NCBI RefSeq assembly: GCF_000204055.1
Contig: NW_006768774.1
Span: 696,966 to 760,965 of the forward strand
Length of the DNA: 64,000 bases
Direction: 5' to 3'
From: Melampsora larici-populina 98AG31
Taxonomy: Eukaryota > Basidiomycota > Pucciniomycetes > Pucciniales > Melampsoraceae
Positions within the stretch are counted from its first letter, which is position 1; every line of letters starts with the position of its first letter. Under the pieces are notes generated by a model. It was given only the letters and a program-made list of their open reading frames with translations, searched no databases and had not been told where the DNA came from. Shown here in pieces: positions 10,414 through 23,885 of the stretch. The translations under genes were made by a program, and so were the position numbers.

Positions 10414-13400
10414 ATGAACTTGCAAACACTTCTTCAACCACCACACTCGGCTTGTCAATCACTTCTCTCAGAAGATACTGGGTAAGTAAATCTGTCATAG
10501 CCTTCTGATCTAGAAATTCGAACTGACCACATGTTTGAATGCAATGAATCTAGTTACTGCTTTGTACCTGGGGTCCCTTTATCAATTCACACCTATTCTA
10601 CTTCCAACTCAGTCCTTCTCTCGACATTCGACCTACCCACTTCATCCGATGCTACTAGACTTATCAACATTCACAAACATCCTCAATTTCCAAACAATCA
10701 ACTGATCCTTGTAGCCTCAGATGGTACAATTTACATCTTTGATTTTGTCAAGTCATCTTTACTTGCTACTTATCACACTCGGCGCCCTCTTATATTTTCC
10801 TCCTTACGCATATCACCTTTATCGAATACTTCATCCACGACTCAATCGGTTGAACCTCCGACCTCTTTTACGTTATTGGTAGTTACCAAGAAAACACTTG
10901 ATCCTGCTAGTTTGAATTCATCCAAGACGATATCACACTCCACTCGCACTCGTAGAAAGAAAATGCTTTCCACTCTATACGCCATACAGCTTAATCCTCT
11001 TGAAAAGGACGAGAAAAAGACCTCCACTACTACTGAAGGTACTTTTCGAATCATCAAGATCTTGAACACTGGAAGGGCAACTTGTTATTCATCTAGTTTA
11101 TGCGGCAATTGGGTTGGAATCGTTACTGGCCTTAGTATTTGGGTCATTCGATTTCTTCAACCAAACCTCTTCGAATTCAGTAGTAAACAAACCAAAGAAA
11201 TCGGATACCAAGTCGTACATCTACAAGCAGCAGAACTTATTACCAGCATTGCTTTTCCTCCTAGATCTCATGCATATCATTTTTCTTCAATGGGCGCTTC
11301 ATCTACCGATGTATCATGCACACCTTGCGATTTTTTTGCAACCGGATCCATTACTGGTAGAATAGCGTTATGGCATGCACTTTCTGAAGCACAGTGGGCC
11401 ACATTTATCAGAAAAGCAACTCAATCTCCTTCAGCTATCTTACCTTGTCCTACTTCAATATCGCATTGGCATGCTCATGCAGTTGCAGATTTAGCATTTA
11501 CTAGAAACGGATCTTATTTAATTAGTGGAGGAGAAGAAGCCGTATTAGTCTTATGGAAACTAGAAGATTTTGAAGGAATCGGCCATGATTCGAAAACGTT
11601 TTTACCGAGATTAAAAAGTCCAATTATAAATTTAAATTTAATTGAAAAACTTTCAACCAATGAACCTGGTGTATTAGTCACACTCGAAGATCGAAGTATT
11701 TTACTTGTTAGTACTTCTACAATGACAGTGATGAAATCATTATGTTTACCAAAGATGCATCAATTACCTTCTCATAAAACAAATCAAGCTTGTATCATTA
11801 CTTGTCTTTCACCTCCTATAGGGTCAAAACCTGATCCTTTACGACCATATAATAACATCATGCTTTTATCAACCCATCCTACTACATTACAAGTTCTGGA
11901 CGGTGGATCTGGTGATATGTTGAACGAGGTGCATGTGCTTCCGAAAAATACGGTCAGTAGAAGGGACGAACGTCCAACTGTTGAACCGATTTTGAAATTT
12001 GTAGCCTTAGGAGGTCAAGGTGATCGGTTTATGGCAACGATTAATGTATGGCACGACGTCCAACGTGGATTCGAACCTGAAATCACACTTAAACTATGGG
12101 AAAGAGACTCCGAGAATCATAATGAGTACGTTTTTATCCAGAACATAAAAAAAGTTTCAACGTGCTAATAAAATTCATCTCGATCTTTCTGGTAGCTTCA
12201 AGTTGATCGGTCGGGTCGATAATCCTCACGAAGAAGAAATTACATCACTCAACATTACATCTGCAGTTTCTCCATCAGTTGTGACTACTTCATTAGATGG
12301 AACAATCAAATTATGGACCTCTACTAACGCAGACCCCGTCTTGAAGCCAACTGCCTCAAAAACGAACTCTTTTGAATGGTTGAAATCAACTTGTTTATCT
12401 TATCGAGATTTGAAAGCTCTAGACTCGACGTTTTCTGAGGATGGTACGGTGATGGCTGTACTTCACCCACAATGTGTTAGTATTTGGGATGTTCTTGGAC
12501 ACCGATTAATCAAGACTATCGGAAGTGGTTCTACTAGCCGATTGGGTGAATACAAACGAGTCAAATTTGTGGGATCTACGATGGATAAGTTGATGATCAT
12601 GGGTAGTAGTGGACTTGGAATATATGAACTAACTAGTTCAAATGGTAAATTCATCAACTTCTTCTTAGAAATGTACTTCTTTCGTCTACTAATGTAAATG
12701 CTCTTTCTTTCGAATTTCATCAGAGATCGGATTTTGGAGTTCTTCGGTTCATCTAGCAGTGCGAATTCCTCATTCGGATTACATTGTGACCTTTGAAAAA
12801 ACTATAACTAAATCTACACAAGAAGAAGAAGAGATCACAAGCAAACCAGATCGACAACATACACTCACAGTAATCGATGTCAGTTCAATGAAACCACTTT
12901 TTAGTATAAAAGTACGACCTACAAGAGCCGCGACATTTGTTAGTAAACCATCAACTCCAAAACCTGATTGGAAACCGACCAAAGAAGAACTTTTAGATGG
13001 ATTAATTCTTTTAACCAATCATAGTGGATTATTAAGATTTGGTAAAGATGTATTTGATCAATATGCAGCAGCAGCAGCGGCTAAATCACTCGAGTCTGAT
13101 TTGACTATCAAAAGTCATTTACCATTTAAAGATCTTTTAAGTCAACCAGAAGAAAACGAGTTTGAAGAATTATTAACAACTACTAATACATTAATCTCAA
13201 ATCAACCTAATGCGGATTTAATTGAAATGTTTGAAACGATCCTGAAAATGCCACCTCATCTTATTCCACCAACAAGAATGATTTGGAATAAACTTTTAGT
13301 ACCTACACCGATATCTAATTCTAAAGTTGCATCAGATCATAAAAAATCGTCAGATAAGATTGAAGAAGGAAAAAACGATCCGGATTTGAGAATTGAGAAT

Positions 13401-13535
13401 GAAGAAAGAATTGGAATACCTTTACCTTCAGTAGGTCAAACTCTTGATATTAATCAAATTCCTATTCCTTCTACTGGTATGAAACCTATCACTGTCGAAG
13501 AATTACAAACAACAATACCTATTTCTTTCAAATAA
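10414..13535 (+). CDS. Nan1/Utp17 (WDR75) WD-repeat protein of the SSU processome
   Basis: Nan1/Utp17 (human WDR75) belongs to the t-UTP (UTP-A) subcomplex, which binds nascent pre-rRNA in the nucleolus. Four exons (10414-10481, 10554-12125, 12196-12644, 12724-13535) splice in frame to about 966 residues; each junction has a GT-AG pair and the phases agree. The first exon begins MNLQTLLQPP and is too short to be seen as an open frame alone. Diagnostic blocks are GSITGRIALWHAL, then HWHAHAVADLAFT, then the near-invariant SGGEEAVLVLWKLE followed by FLPRLKSPI. These match the family around the second propeller. Later KLIGRVDNPHEEEITSL and DGTIKLWTS continue the WD repeats, and the C-terminal tail is acidic and low-complexity, as is usual. 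The gene is head-to-head with mL49. Confidence 0.9.
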
Positions 13536-15423
13536 TTTGCTTCTAAAGACCATCATGGAAGGATTCAGGAATAAATTGAGTTTGGTTCTTTTGTTGATAA
13601 GTCTTTTGTGATTACGTTTGATGATAATGGATTAAATTCTTAGGGAAAGATTTTGGTTGCATGTAATATACTGATCTTTTGAACCAAGTTTTACAATCAC
13701 ATTGGATGTTTTTGAGACTTGAATGAGCTCTTTTTGGGTGTTTTTGGTTTATGAGTTATATGTTTGATAATGCGCGCAATAAATGGTGTGGTAAATAAAT
13801 ACTTCAATTAGCATATACTAAGCGGGTTGGATCCTGCGTTCTAAGTTAAAATTGATTTTTCTGGAAAGTGAACAGATTGAAAGTAATTTCGTATGCATTA
13901 TTGCTCACTTGTAGGATTCATGAGGGGCGTCTCTTTCAAATTGAGTTTCTTTCGAGGGAAATGAAATGGTGCCTTGTGAGTACTTTTGCATTTGTAAATT
14001 GTGCCAAGTATCTGAATCTTTTGAAGCTCTTATGGATAGAGTTGACTTAATTGAGGTTGATGCCTAACCTGCAAGAAAAAATTATAGATGAAATACACTG
14101 TGTACCACGATTGTAGATCACTTGCATGTCCATCTAAAATTGACCTTCACTTTACAAAGTCAAAGATATTGAAATTATAGGTAACATGAAAGAAAATTAT
14201 GGCCACTTTGAATGTTTTCCTTCTACATGGATGTTCAATTGATAAGATCAAAGTATCATTTCAACATCTGGTTCTCATTTTTCTGCACAATTGGAAGTGC
14301 AAATTTTACAATCAAGTTGACAAAGCAGATCACTACAGCCTGCCTAGAGGTGTCTATTTTGTGCAGCTGAATTACTTGGTCTACAAATACACCCATTGGC
14401 CAAGATTTGGAACCCATCCTGGTAACAAGAGGGTGACATGTAATAGTATGTCCACAGTCTGAAGCTTCAGGATTTGATAAGACTTCTGTTATCTACCAAT
14501 TCCTAGAGATAACTGGAGCTTCAAGAGGAATTGAGATGACAAACTCTAGAAGTTGGCTATAGTTGATGCAGCTGAATATAATCAATGTGATAGTCACACA
14601 GATCATTTGATATAAAGTGAGTTGACCCATTGCTTTCTCACCTGCAAGTATTTTGAGAGGTAGAAGGCTTGGAAATAACACCAATAGGTCCCAAGGCAAA
14701 TATTGGAGGTCTTTCTCCCCTCTTCTCATTAAAATCCCCTCATTCACCACCTTGATGAATGATTTGGAAACAAATTTATTTTGATTTTCCTTATCTGAAT
14801 GCAACACATGGTTTTACAGTCAATTGAGTCAGTTTGAGGTTCAGATCAAGTTGAGGCACCCTTCACAGGGTCCCTGAGCTAGCTTTTCATGCAGCTCAGG
14901 TTTCATTTGATTGGGGTTCACAATGAGTGAGTCCAATGTAATAGTTCCCTAAGGCTCAACTAATGCATAGAATCCAGATCAGACCATTGAAGGACAATGT
15001 AAGAGATAATTGTGGAGGCTCACATATGTATCAATGTCTATGTGAGCTGTGTATGAGCATTGAAACTTGATGAATTTGTGGCGTAGAATATTTTGTTTGG
15101 CTCAAATCCGGTCAAGCTTGACCAGAAACATTTTCTGATGGAGGGGAGTGAGAAAGGGGAGTGAGAAGTGGTATCTTGCAAGACTGACAATAAAATTAGG
15201 AAGCCCCGACACTCAGAACCATCCGGGACTCGGAACGGGCCATTCACTTAGCGCCGATCATTTGGCATGCCCCAGGGCGCGAGTCAGGGTCATGATTCCT
15301 GCAGCGGGCGGGATTTCTTCCTTCATCTGCTGTTGTTCAACACTTTACACCTTCCCTTTGACTCAAACCAATACCAACTCAATCCTCACCCATCCTTCTG
15401 CACCAGGCATCATCATCATCATC
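13536..15423. other. Intergenic region, no gene supported
   Basis: Short frames at 13868-14050, 14199-14462 and 14493-14807 have no family motif, no splice partners and unconvincing composition. The 3' part contains the promoter and 5' UTR of the kinase gene, ending in a CAT microsatellite (about 15408-15424). Confidence 0.5.
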
Positions 15424-18400
15424 ATGGGTACCATACGAAGGGTATCAAAGATCGATCTTCAATCACAAACTCTACCGGATGTCCCTCCAAGTCCTGGTCC
15501 CAGTAAAACTCCGGCATCTCTTCCTGACTATGTTGGTTATTCTCACTCCGCTAGCGTCGTCACCCTCATACTGATCGGAAACGAAAATTTGAAATACGTC
15601 CACTAGCAACTTGGTGAGGTTCTTGGCCGGGGAGCTTTTGGCTGTGTCTTTCGTGCGTTGAATTGGTTCACAGGAGAGACAGTTGCAGTCAAACAAGTTC
15701 GTAGTCTCTACTTGATCTGGGCATAGAGACTCATGATGCTTTCCTTAGATGATATTTGACAACTGACTTTATTATCTTGCTTATTCTAGGTTGGATTGAG
15801 TAACATTCCGACCTCCGAGCTACCCGAGATCATGGTGGGTACGCTGCAGTATGGTTCTTCCTTCCTTACAACTCCACTTAACCAATCAGATGTGTGCCTT
15901 TGTTTTTACAGTCAGAAATTGATCTACTCAAAAATCTGGATCGTACGTCTTCGCATTTGGCCTTTACCCAAATCTGCTTGCTAAATCACTCATAATAAAT
16001 GTATACTACTATTGTCTGTAGATCCCAATATCGTTCAATACCGTGGTTTTGTTAAGACATCAGACTATCTTTACATCATTTTAGAATACTGCGAAAATGG
16101 ATCACTACATACGATCTGCAAAAAGTTTGGCAAATTTCCAGAAGCACTGGTGGCTGTCTACATCTGTCAAGTCCTAGAGGGTCTCTTATATCTACACGAA
16201 CAAGGTGTTATTCATCGAGATATCAAAGGTTCAAACATTTTGGCGACTAAAGAAGGGGGTGTAAAACTAGCCGACTTTGGAGTAGCTACAAGAACTGGCG
16301 CTCTGACTGATAATTCGGTAGTAGGATCTCCATACTGGATGGCACCTGAAGTTGTTGATCAGTCTGGAGCCACTACTGCGTCCGACATTTGGTCAGTCGG
16401 ATGTGTAGTCATCGAGCTTCTCGAAGGTAAACCGCCTTACTACTTCTTGGATCCAATGCCGGCACTTTTCAGGATTGTAAATGATGATTGTCCTCCTTTG
16501 CCCGAATCCGCTTCACCGATTGCAAGAGATTTCTTATTACAATGTTTTCAAAAAGATCAAAATTTAAGGATCAGTGCAAAAAAATTGCTCAAACATCCCT
16601 GGATGGTATCTGCTAGAAAACGTATTGAACAAAAAGAAAGAGAACAAGCTTTAGCTCAAGGTCGGCGTACCCCAGCAGGAAATCAGCTCAATAGTTCTCG
16701 TAGTCGTGGTAGCGATGGCGGTGACCGAGTCTCCAAGACAAATACCTCCAAGACTGGATATGATGAAACGGTCCAGCGCGTTCAAGATTGGAACAAAGCC
16801 TTGGAGAGGCCGACCAACGCACTCCACAAACCACTTTCCGAGGTACCGCCTTCGCCTCGCCAGATCTCCACTCACTCACAGCTACCCCGTCATGCCGGAT
16901 CGGTTGCTCATCGCTCCCCCGAAGATGGTTACCCACCCCGCATGAAAGCAATAGGCAGACCGCCGTACCATAGCTCTGGTACGATCGCACCCCCAAGAAC
17001 CAACATCGCATCTGGTTTCATCAACCCCAACTTCGATGACGCCACAATGATCAAGAACTCCACCATCCGAGGCCTAGGAGCAAGCGTTATCAACCGCTCA
17101 TCCGTTCCATCTGCTTTGCCATTGACACCGGCCAATTTGCCTGTTGCGGTCATGAACACGACGCCCCCAGCACGGAAGCTTGCCGAAGTGGGCGTTGAAA
17201 GTCCCCAAGGAGACAACTGGGATGACGACTTTGAGGGTGGGATCTCAAGCTCAAAAATTGCTGCTCTTGATGATACGCATACTGGCAGTTCTTCTGAAGG
17301 CGAGCCCGATGATGGTGATGACGACCTTGTTCGGCAACCACTAGGAAGCATGGGACGGGATGATAACTCGGCTACCATCAAACAACTTGGCGCCGCCAAA
17401 GGTCCCTCTCCAGATCGATCAAAGCTTGCTGCTGGATTGGGTGCAATCGTTGAGGACTATTCAGACCTGGTTGGAGATGATCAGAGGGATCCATTCGAAG
17501 GCAAAGTTGCCAGCTTGAAAGTTTGTCGTCCATCAGTTTCTCTTTTTGAAAAACCTAAGCTGACATTCATTCCACCAATAAAGGTATTGAACCAACACCA
17601 AAAGATTCTGCATCCAAGTGACATCAGCTCTAATAGCAATAACGACCCCAGTCATAGCCTCAAAGCACGCTTCGCACTCTCTGGTCGCCCTTCCTCGCCT
17701 GCGCATCTGGACCAAAGCCGCGCATCTTCCCCTGCACCATCGTTGAGCCGATCAATGAGCCACAGCGCTGCCTTATCGAGGACCAATTCACTGTCCGCTC
17801 AAGGTCCCCACTCTCCGCTGGCGGATGAGCACTTGAATAGGTTTACTGAGCAAGGTGGTGAAGATTATTCTGATTTGTTTGGCAAGGCTCCAGCGGGTAG
17901 CGATGGCCGCGAAGGCCCGAGTGCTTCCATGGAAACTCTGAAATTACAAACACGCTTATCCAACATGTCAAGTAAATCTTGGGTCAGTGTTTCGAACAGT
18001 CCTCTACACCCATTGATATTTCCATCAATGTATATGATCGTCATCTTACCAATTGTTCATTTCTTAGCTTGGGGACGAGGACAGTGACGAAGTAGATCCG
18101 TTTGCGGAAGTTGACGAAGAAGAAATGAGCGAAGAGCCTACTTTGGAGGCCAATTTGGCCCGGGATCGACTAGCTAGATTAGGAAACCTTGTGACTGAGA
18201 TTGTCGATCAGATGACCCCGGACATTGATGAATTTGCGCTCAAAGATGGGTGTATGCAATTGGTACGGATTTTGTCACTGTGATGGACGTATCACCCTTC
18301 TATACTCACTACCTCTATATGACGGGACCACGTTAATCTAGATTGGCCTTTTCGAGGATACTCCCGAAATCAGAGCTCACTTTGTGCGTTCGCATGGGAT

Positions 18401-20693
18401 GCTGGCTGTTATCGAATTACTTCAACAATTCCAACGCTCCCGTGATCTTGTCAGCTTGCTATTGCGTACCATTAACTTGGTAAGCTCCTTCGCAGATACA
18501 CTAAGAAGATCCAGCTTTTGATTTAATCATTGTACGACTCTTTGAATCGCTAGATCATTAGTGATGACCCCGAATCATTGGAGAAAATTTGTGTACGTAC
18601 CTTTCATCAAATATGGTGAATGCTCGTAAAGATCCAGTTCAAAGACTTGTCCTTGTCTCATACTCTTCATACCTGCTGTTTCTTCAATACTTCAGTATAA
18701 TGGGGGCTGCCCGGTAGTCATGAGCTTTGCTTCGAACAAATACGCTCGCGAGATTCGGTTGGAGGCTGCCCTGTTTATCGGGTCGATGTGCCAGACCTCG
18801 CTGCTTACTGTAGGCCGATGCTCACTTGACAATTTGAGTATTAATTGCATATACAATCTTGATTGATGTAATCACTCTTGACTCTTTGTAGTTACAAATG
18901 TTTATCAGCTGCCGTGGTCTCAAGGTACTTGTTGAAATGATGGATGAAAACTATGATGAGCAAAAAGATTTGGTGTGGATGGCGGTCGATGGGATTTGTC
19001 GCGTATTTGAGCTACAGGTCAGTGCTGCACAGATGCATTTATGACCAGAAACTGATCTCTAGGTATGCAGGGACCGACTCCACGTAACGATTTTTGCCGG
19101 ATGTTTGCACATGAGGGACTGCTTGACCCTTTGTCAGAAGCATTACTTCATGTTTCACACGATGACGATGATCTCGCAGAGAATGCCAAAGGTCGAATCG
19201 TTCACATCTTTCTGCTGTTCTCTCAAGCAGACATGCGTGTAAAAGAAATTATGCTTACTCGGTCAATCATTTTACGTGGGTCTTATGTTTTTACTTAGTA
19301 TCACTTTGTCTTCGCCTGGAAACTGATGAGGCTTTAACTTTCAGGTCTGATCAGATCATTGTCAATACTTGAGACCGAGCTGTTGGCTACAATGTTGAAG
19401 ACCTTGAAGAATTTGACTATGATTCCTTCAGGCTTACAAGTCTTACAAAATGCTAATACCATCGAGACACTTACTACGCTTCTGAAGGACCAAATAGAGC
19501 GCGACCCTGACACATCGCTTACAACAGTGAGTTCCTCTACTTTACCCATCGTGATCTCCGGATTGCTCAACCATTATCCTACATTCTGACATCTTCGACT
19601 TGAAATTTGCAGGAAATCGCCAATCACGTGGTCAATGCTCTATATAATCTTTGTCGGTTGAGTAAACCTCGACAAGAAGAGGCAGCTCTGGCAGGCGCCA
19701 TCCCAATTTTACAGCGGGTGGTGAAAAGTAGTTCTCCGTTAAAGCAATTCGCTCTCCCCATTTTGTGTGACTTTGCTCATACAAGTAAGACGTGTCGTAA
19801 ATTACTATGGCAAAAGGATGGCTTCTCATTCTACCTGGGATTGCTTCGTGATCCATTCTGGAGCATCACAGCCCTTGAATCTATCTTGGCATGGTGAGCA
19901 GACCCTTTTCCAAATATACAAGCGCTATTTTGTGTTTTACATTGAGCTGATTGGTAATCTCGGTTCGCCGCGCAACAAATAAGGCTTTCCGATGAAACTG
20001 CTCGAGTGGAAGATGCATTGACTGAGGCGTCTTCGATCGAGGCTTTGCTAAGGATGTTTACCAAGGCCAAAGCAACCACTTTTGAGAATTTGTTGGACCC
20101 GCTTCTCAAGGTAAATCCTTTATCTCATTCGATCCAGAATGATTCACTGAACGCCGTTGCATTGTCCACTATCTTGCTAGCTTTTCCGTATGTCACCAGC
20201 AGTCGGTGCTGCCCTGACCTCCCAGCCCACATTTGCTCGTCGTTTGGTCGACCGGTTATTGGGCCACAATAAAGCCGTTGTGAGACTTAATCTCTTGCGA
20301 CTTACGAAGGCAGTGTACGAGACGGCTTCAGACAAGTCGTCAATCTTGAAGATGCCTGGTCTAGCAGCTGGAATCTCCAAGATGGCCGATTCAGAATCAG
20401 CAATTCTTGTACGAGAGCTGGCCAAGGAGCTCAATCGAGAATTTGCCGCTTATAATTCCTCGACAACAGCTAAAACAAGAAAACAACCCGGAGTATCTCG
20501 TAATTCTACGCCTGATACATCGGAAACGCCTAAAGCATCAAAAAGAATGGTGCCAGGAAGTGAGTCGAGCCTAAGTATACCTTCTACCCACCTAAGTGGC
20601 CGGGGAATGAACAAGGACCAAGCTGGGAATGTGACACATGCGATTCCTCGATCTGCGAGTTCTGGTAGCAGTCGGTGGAGCAGGGCACGATGA
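15424..20693 (+). CDS. Cdc7/Cdc15-type Ser/Thr kinase (MAP3K-epsilon-like), septation/mitotic-exit signalling
   Basis: Fission-yeast Cdc7, budding-yeast Cdc15, Aspergillus SepH and plant MAP3K-epsilon act below a Tem1/Spg1-type GTPase in septation or mitotic exit. Fifteen exons splice in frame: 15424-15531, 15607-15696, 15790-15834, 15912-15942, 16022-17982, 18068-18262, 18342-18479, 18554-18592, 18696-18809, 18892-19017, 19071-19275, 19345-19526, 19613-19893, 19984-20110, 20181-20693, about 1384 residues. The catalytic domain (about 36-285) has the glycine loop GRGAFG, VAVK (Lys65), alpha-C Glu83, HRD (Asp158), DFG (Asp176), GSPYWMAPE and DIWSVGC. A long Ser/Pro-rich linker follows. From about residue 810 a helical armadillo-like region carries [16 protein letters not shown] and [13 protein letters not shown], typical of this family. 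A 63-nt stretch inside exon 5 (17521-17583) may be a further in-frame intron, which would give 1363 residues. The exact pathway role is inferred from family. Confidence 0.92.
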
Positions 20694-23012
20694 GGCATCC
20701 GTCAGCAGTTGTGATGTAGCGGAAACCTCCATCTTGATTCTGACTGGTCTGCATTATTTGGTATTTTGTTTTGGGGCTTTTGTTCAATAATTGATATATC
20801 TGTCTGTTCAATCATTATCACTTGCATCTTACTTTTCTTTTAGCTTCTGTTGTGTTTTTGCCGTTGTTATATCTTTTCATATGGACAAGCTGACCAAGCA
20901 TATTTTTACAGCACTCACCCCCAACCAAAAAGAGGTATCAGCTTCTGTATTAGTAGTAAGAGATTCTTATGTGTATTTGTTTTAGCGGCTTGTGCGCAAA
21001 CAAAAGCTTTCATGAGTTCTTGTCGATGACAGCATTCCTTCATCAGACCCATATGACGCCAACCTCCTAGTATCATTTCAAAAATCAATCCATGCTTTTA
21101 CTTTCTCGTATGAAGGTGTAAGAGATAAATTTACCAAACGTATATAATTTGTAAAGGTATCACTGGTAGGCGCCGTGTCAAGCCTGAAAAATTATTTACC
21201 TCGGGTCCCCTCCATGAAATCGCCCGCCCAAGCCTGCACTCACTTCACGATACGTGATCTCCTGGCTTGGCGTTGAGAAATATTCGCAAAAAACAGTCCA
21301 CGGACCCCTTCTGGATTTACCTGCATACATTGAACCTTTCCTGGAGGTCTTGGTGTATCGCCATTCGGATTCCGCGGTGCGCAAATATGTTGAAGAAGCT
21401 AATCAAATATCGTTTCGTGTGCATTTTCCCAATTTCACTTCTTTCATCCGTCTGGCTCGAACTGGGAGGGTCATCCTCAACGAATGGCGAAGGTTCATTG
21501 AACCAACGGGCAGATTTCGTCACTTCCTTCACACGAAATAACCCATCTTCATAACGTGTAATTTTTCTCCTATGTATTTGTCTTTTTCAAAAAATCAGCA
21601 CTCACATCCTCTTTTCCAAAGGTCAGTTTTTGAGACAAACATAGCCACAAACAAGCAAAGAGACAGTAACTCAGCTTGACAAAAAAACAAATAAACCCGA
21701 TGATAGTCTCCTCCGTATCCCAGATTTCTTTCAACCTCAACCAAGAAATTATTCAAAGAAAATCCAAAATGATGTGTGAATAATCCAAAAACGCTCAACC
21801 TGCCAGAGTGAACGTCTCAAAATCTCGCTATAACTTCTCTTAAAACAGAACGACTGCCAGACATGAGAATTGACCTATATCTAGTGCAGACAAACATTTT
21901 CTGGTTACCCTCTAATTCTTTTCGGAAACCTTGAATGGGCAATGAGTACGCTTGCTCATCCCACCTAGGATTGATTGCTCAACTCGTCCGAGAACAAAGT
22001 TGTTAAAAAATGCCGGATATCTCTGGATTGCATGGAGCCTATCCCCGAAGCATTGGGGTGTTGCGGTAGGTTTGTGCTCCGTGGCACGTGAGGACACGTG
22101 TTGTAAGACTGAAGCATTTTTTTTTGATCCACGATCATCAATCATTAACATGTGGATTCAGCGACTTTCGACGGCTTGGTTTCATCGATAGCGAAATCAG
22201 AGTTTGTATAAACACTTCATACTAATTAGACTTCGTCTTTGTACATGTCATGATTTTCACTTCTGCCATCCGTCCTCCTCCCTCCTCGATCCGGCCAGAT
22301 TGTCCTCAAACTTTATATACTTCAATGATGTCTGTTTGGAGTCTATGAATACAGGGTGTCTATGACCACTAGCACTCCGTCCGCCACATGCGTTCATGAC
22401 GTCGACAAGGGTAGATTGGTCGGAGTTTGGTGACAGAAAGGTCATTTCAAAGTGTTCGTTTCTTCCACTCAGTAGAAACCTCAGCGACCCTCGGTTCATT
22501 GAAAATTCGCTGGAGCGAATCTGAAGTAAAGTCGAGACGAATTTGAGGCCAAGTGGGCAAATTTATCAATCTCGACGTCGCGAACGTCTCTCGTAGACGC
22601 GGTGTTCCAAGGTGCTTATGAGATCAATTCTTACGTGATATGTACAGTCATTTAAGAAGAGCTTGCCCCAAATTCCCCGCCAATTCGCTTGAGTTTTGCG
22701 GGCAATTTGGGGCAAGCTTTTCTTAAATGACTGTACGTGATGACGATACCGCTCGGAACAAGTCACGCCGAGATTGAACCCAAGTCGAGACCGAAACTCA
22801 AACGGCAGGGAACTGAAGTGCATATCATCGTCAAGAGTAGCACGGAGTTCACTGACGTGATAGTAAAGGGTCTCGGTTTGCACAAGGCCTTTAAAATTTA
22901 AACGGCGCCTGATAACTTTCCAAATTCTAACAGCCACATCCACATTTTATAACAATTTTCACATTTTGATTGAATTCTAGAACCTTTTCACTTAAAGACT
23001 TACACATATTTT
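20694..23012. other. Intergenic region with one hairpin MITE
   Basis: The interval contains the 3' flank of the kinase gene and the 5' flank of the hydrolase gene. Open frames at 21254-21541 and 22566-22943 show no family features. The only structured element is the 89-bp hairpin at 22645-22733. Confidence 0.5.
22645..22733. mobile_element. 89-bp CAGT-ended hairpin MITE (Tc1/mariner-like), copy 1
   Basis: The ends are CAGTCATTTAAGAAGAGCTT and its inverted copy. The two arms pair over nearly their whole length, leaving a short loop around 22683-22697. It is flanked by TA on each side (22643-22644, 22734-22735). TA flanks with CAGT termini are typical of IS630/Tc1/mariner derivatives. A second element of exactly the same length lies at 53182-53270. 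Confidence 0.75.
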
Positions 23013-23885
23013 ATGATGAAGATTTTTCAACTCATTATTCTCCTTGTTATCAACAACGTCAATTCTACTTCAATTGATCGCAGAGCTACCCAGCCATGGT
23101 TAATCTTACCGCCAACTCCTTCTCTACCTAAACCTATCTCTAATACTCTACAAGATATCAATGGTGTCAAACTTTGGTCTCAAGAGTATAACAAATCACC
23201 AGGAAAGATTCCCATTGTTCTGAATCATGGTGGTTTAGGTTATTCGGCTTATTTTGGAGACGTCATCAATAACCTCATTGCTCAAAATCGCTACGTGATT
23301 GCTATTGATCGCCGTGGTCATGGTCGTAGTACATTTAATGCCAATGACGAGTTCACGTTTGATATGTTTGCCAAAGATATCGATGATCAACTGAAATCCA
23401 TTGGCGTACAAAAGTATGATGTGTTAGGGTGGTCAGATGGAGCGGCTACGACTCTAGCGGCACTTCAAACCCCGACTTTGGCATCTAAAATCAACAAAGC
23501 ATTCATCTTTGCTGGGTTTATGGTACCTCAAGATACAAATTCAACCTTTACATCTACAAACATTTACACAGAGTTCGTCTCTCGGTGCGCCAAAGAATAC
23601 GCTGTCAATCAACCTACTCAAGACTTCAAACTCTTCGCTGGAAAAGTCGCAACCTTAGAGTCTAAATTACCACAATTCACTGCACAAGGATTGGGTAGAA
23701 TTGATGGATCTAAGGTAGCAATTGCTGGGGCTGAGTATGATGAAGCTGTTAATTTGAATGTTCCGGATAAGCTCCATTCCGCCATACGAGGTAGCCAGTT
23801 GATCATGCTAAAGGGTGTCAGTCACTTTGCGCCCTTGCAGGACTCTAAGGGGTTTACCCAGGCGATCTTGAAGTTTTTTGGTTAA
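23013..23885 (+). CDS. Secreted alpha/beta-hydrolase
   Basis: A single-exon gene of 290 residues. The N-terminus (MMKIFQLIILLVINNVNSTS) is a clear secretion signal with cleavage likely around residue 18-20, and DRR at 22-24 could be a Kex2-like site. Core fold motifs are visible in order: LNHGGLGYS (oxyanion loop HGG at 72-74), AIDRRGHGRS (98-106), and the nucleophile elbow GWSDG with Ser141. The general base is His271 in VSHFAP, and an acid (Asp243 or Glu241) lies in AGAEYDE. These are the expected positions of the catalytic triad in the epoxide-hydrolase/esterase/lipase superfamily. The substrate cannot be told from sequence. N-glycosylation sites such as NST (176-178) fit secretion. A second ATG directly follows the first, so the start may be 23016. 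Confidence 0.85.
   Translation: MMKIFQLIILLVINNVNSTSIDRRATQPWLILPPTPSLPKPISNTLQDINGVKLWSQEYNKSPGKIPIVLNHGGLGYSAYFGDVINNLIAQNRYVIAIDRRGHGRSTFNANDEFTFDMFAKDIDDQLKSIGVQKYDVLGWSDGAATTLAALQTPTLASKINKAFIFAGFMVPQDTNSTFTSTNIYTEFVSRCAKEYAVNQPTQDFKLFAGKVATLESKLPQFTAQGLGRIDGSKVAIAGAEYDEAVNLNVPDKLHSAIRGSQLIMLKGVSHFAPLQDSKGFTQAILKFFG

Noticed and set aside
15148..15423. N-terminal extension of the kinase first exon
   Set aside because: The frame stays open upstream, but the ATG at 15424 follows a typical leader and the extension lacks any conserved feature.
16929..17399. 156-codon minus-strand frame
   Set aside because: Antisense shadow of the Ser/Pro-rich kinase linker, whose sense reading is supported by kinase and armadillo exons on both sides.
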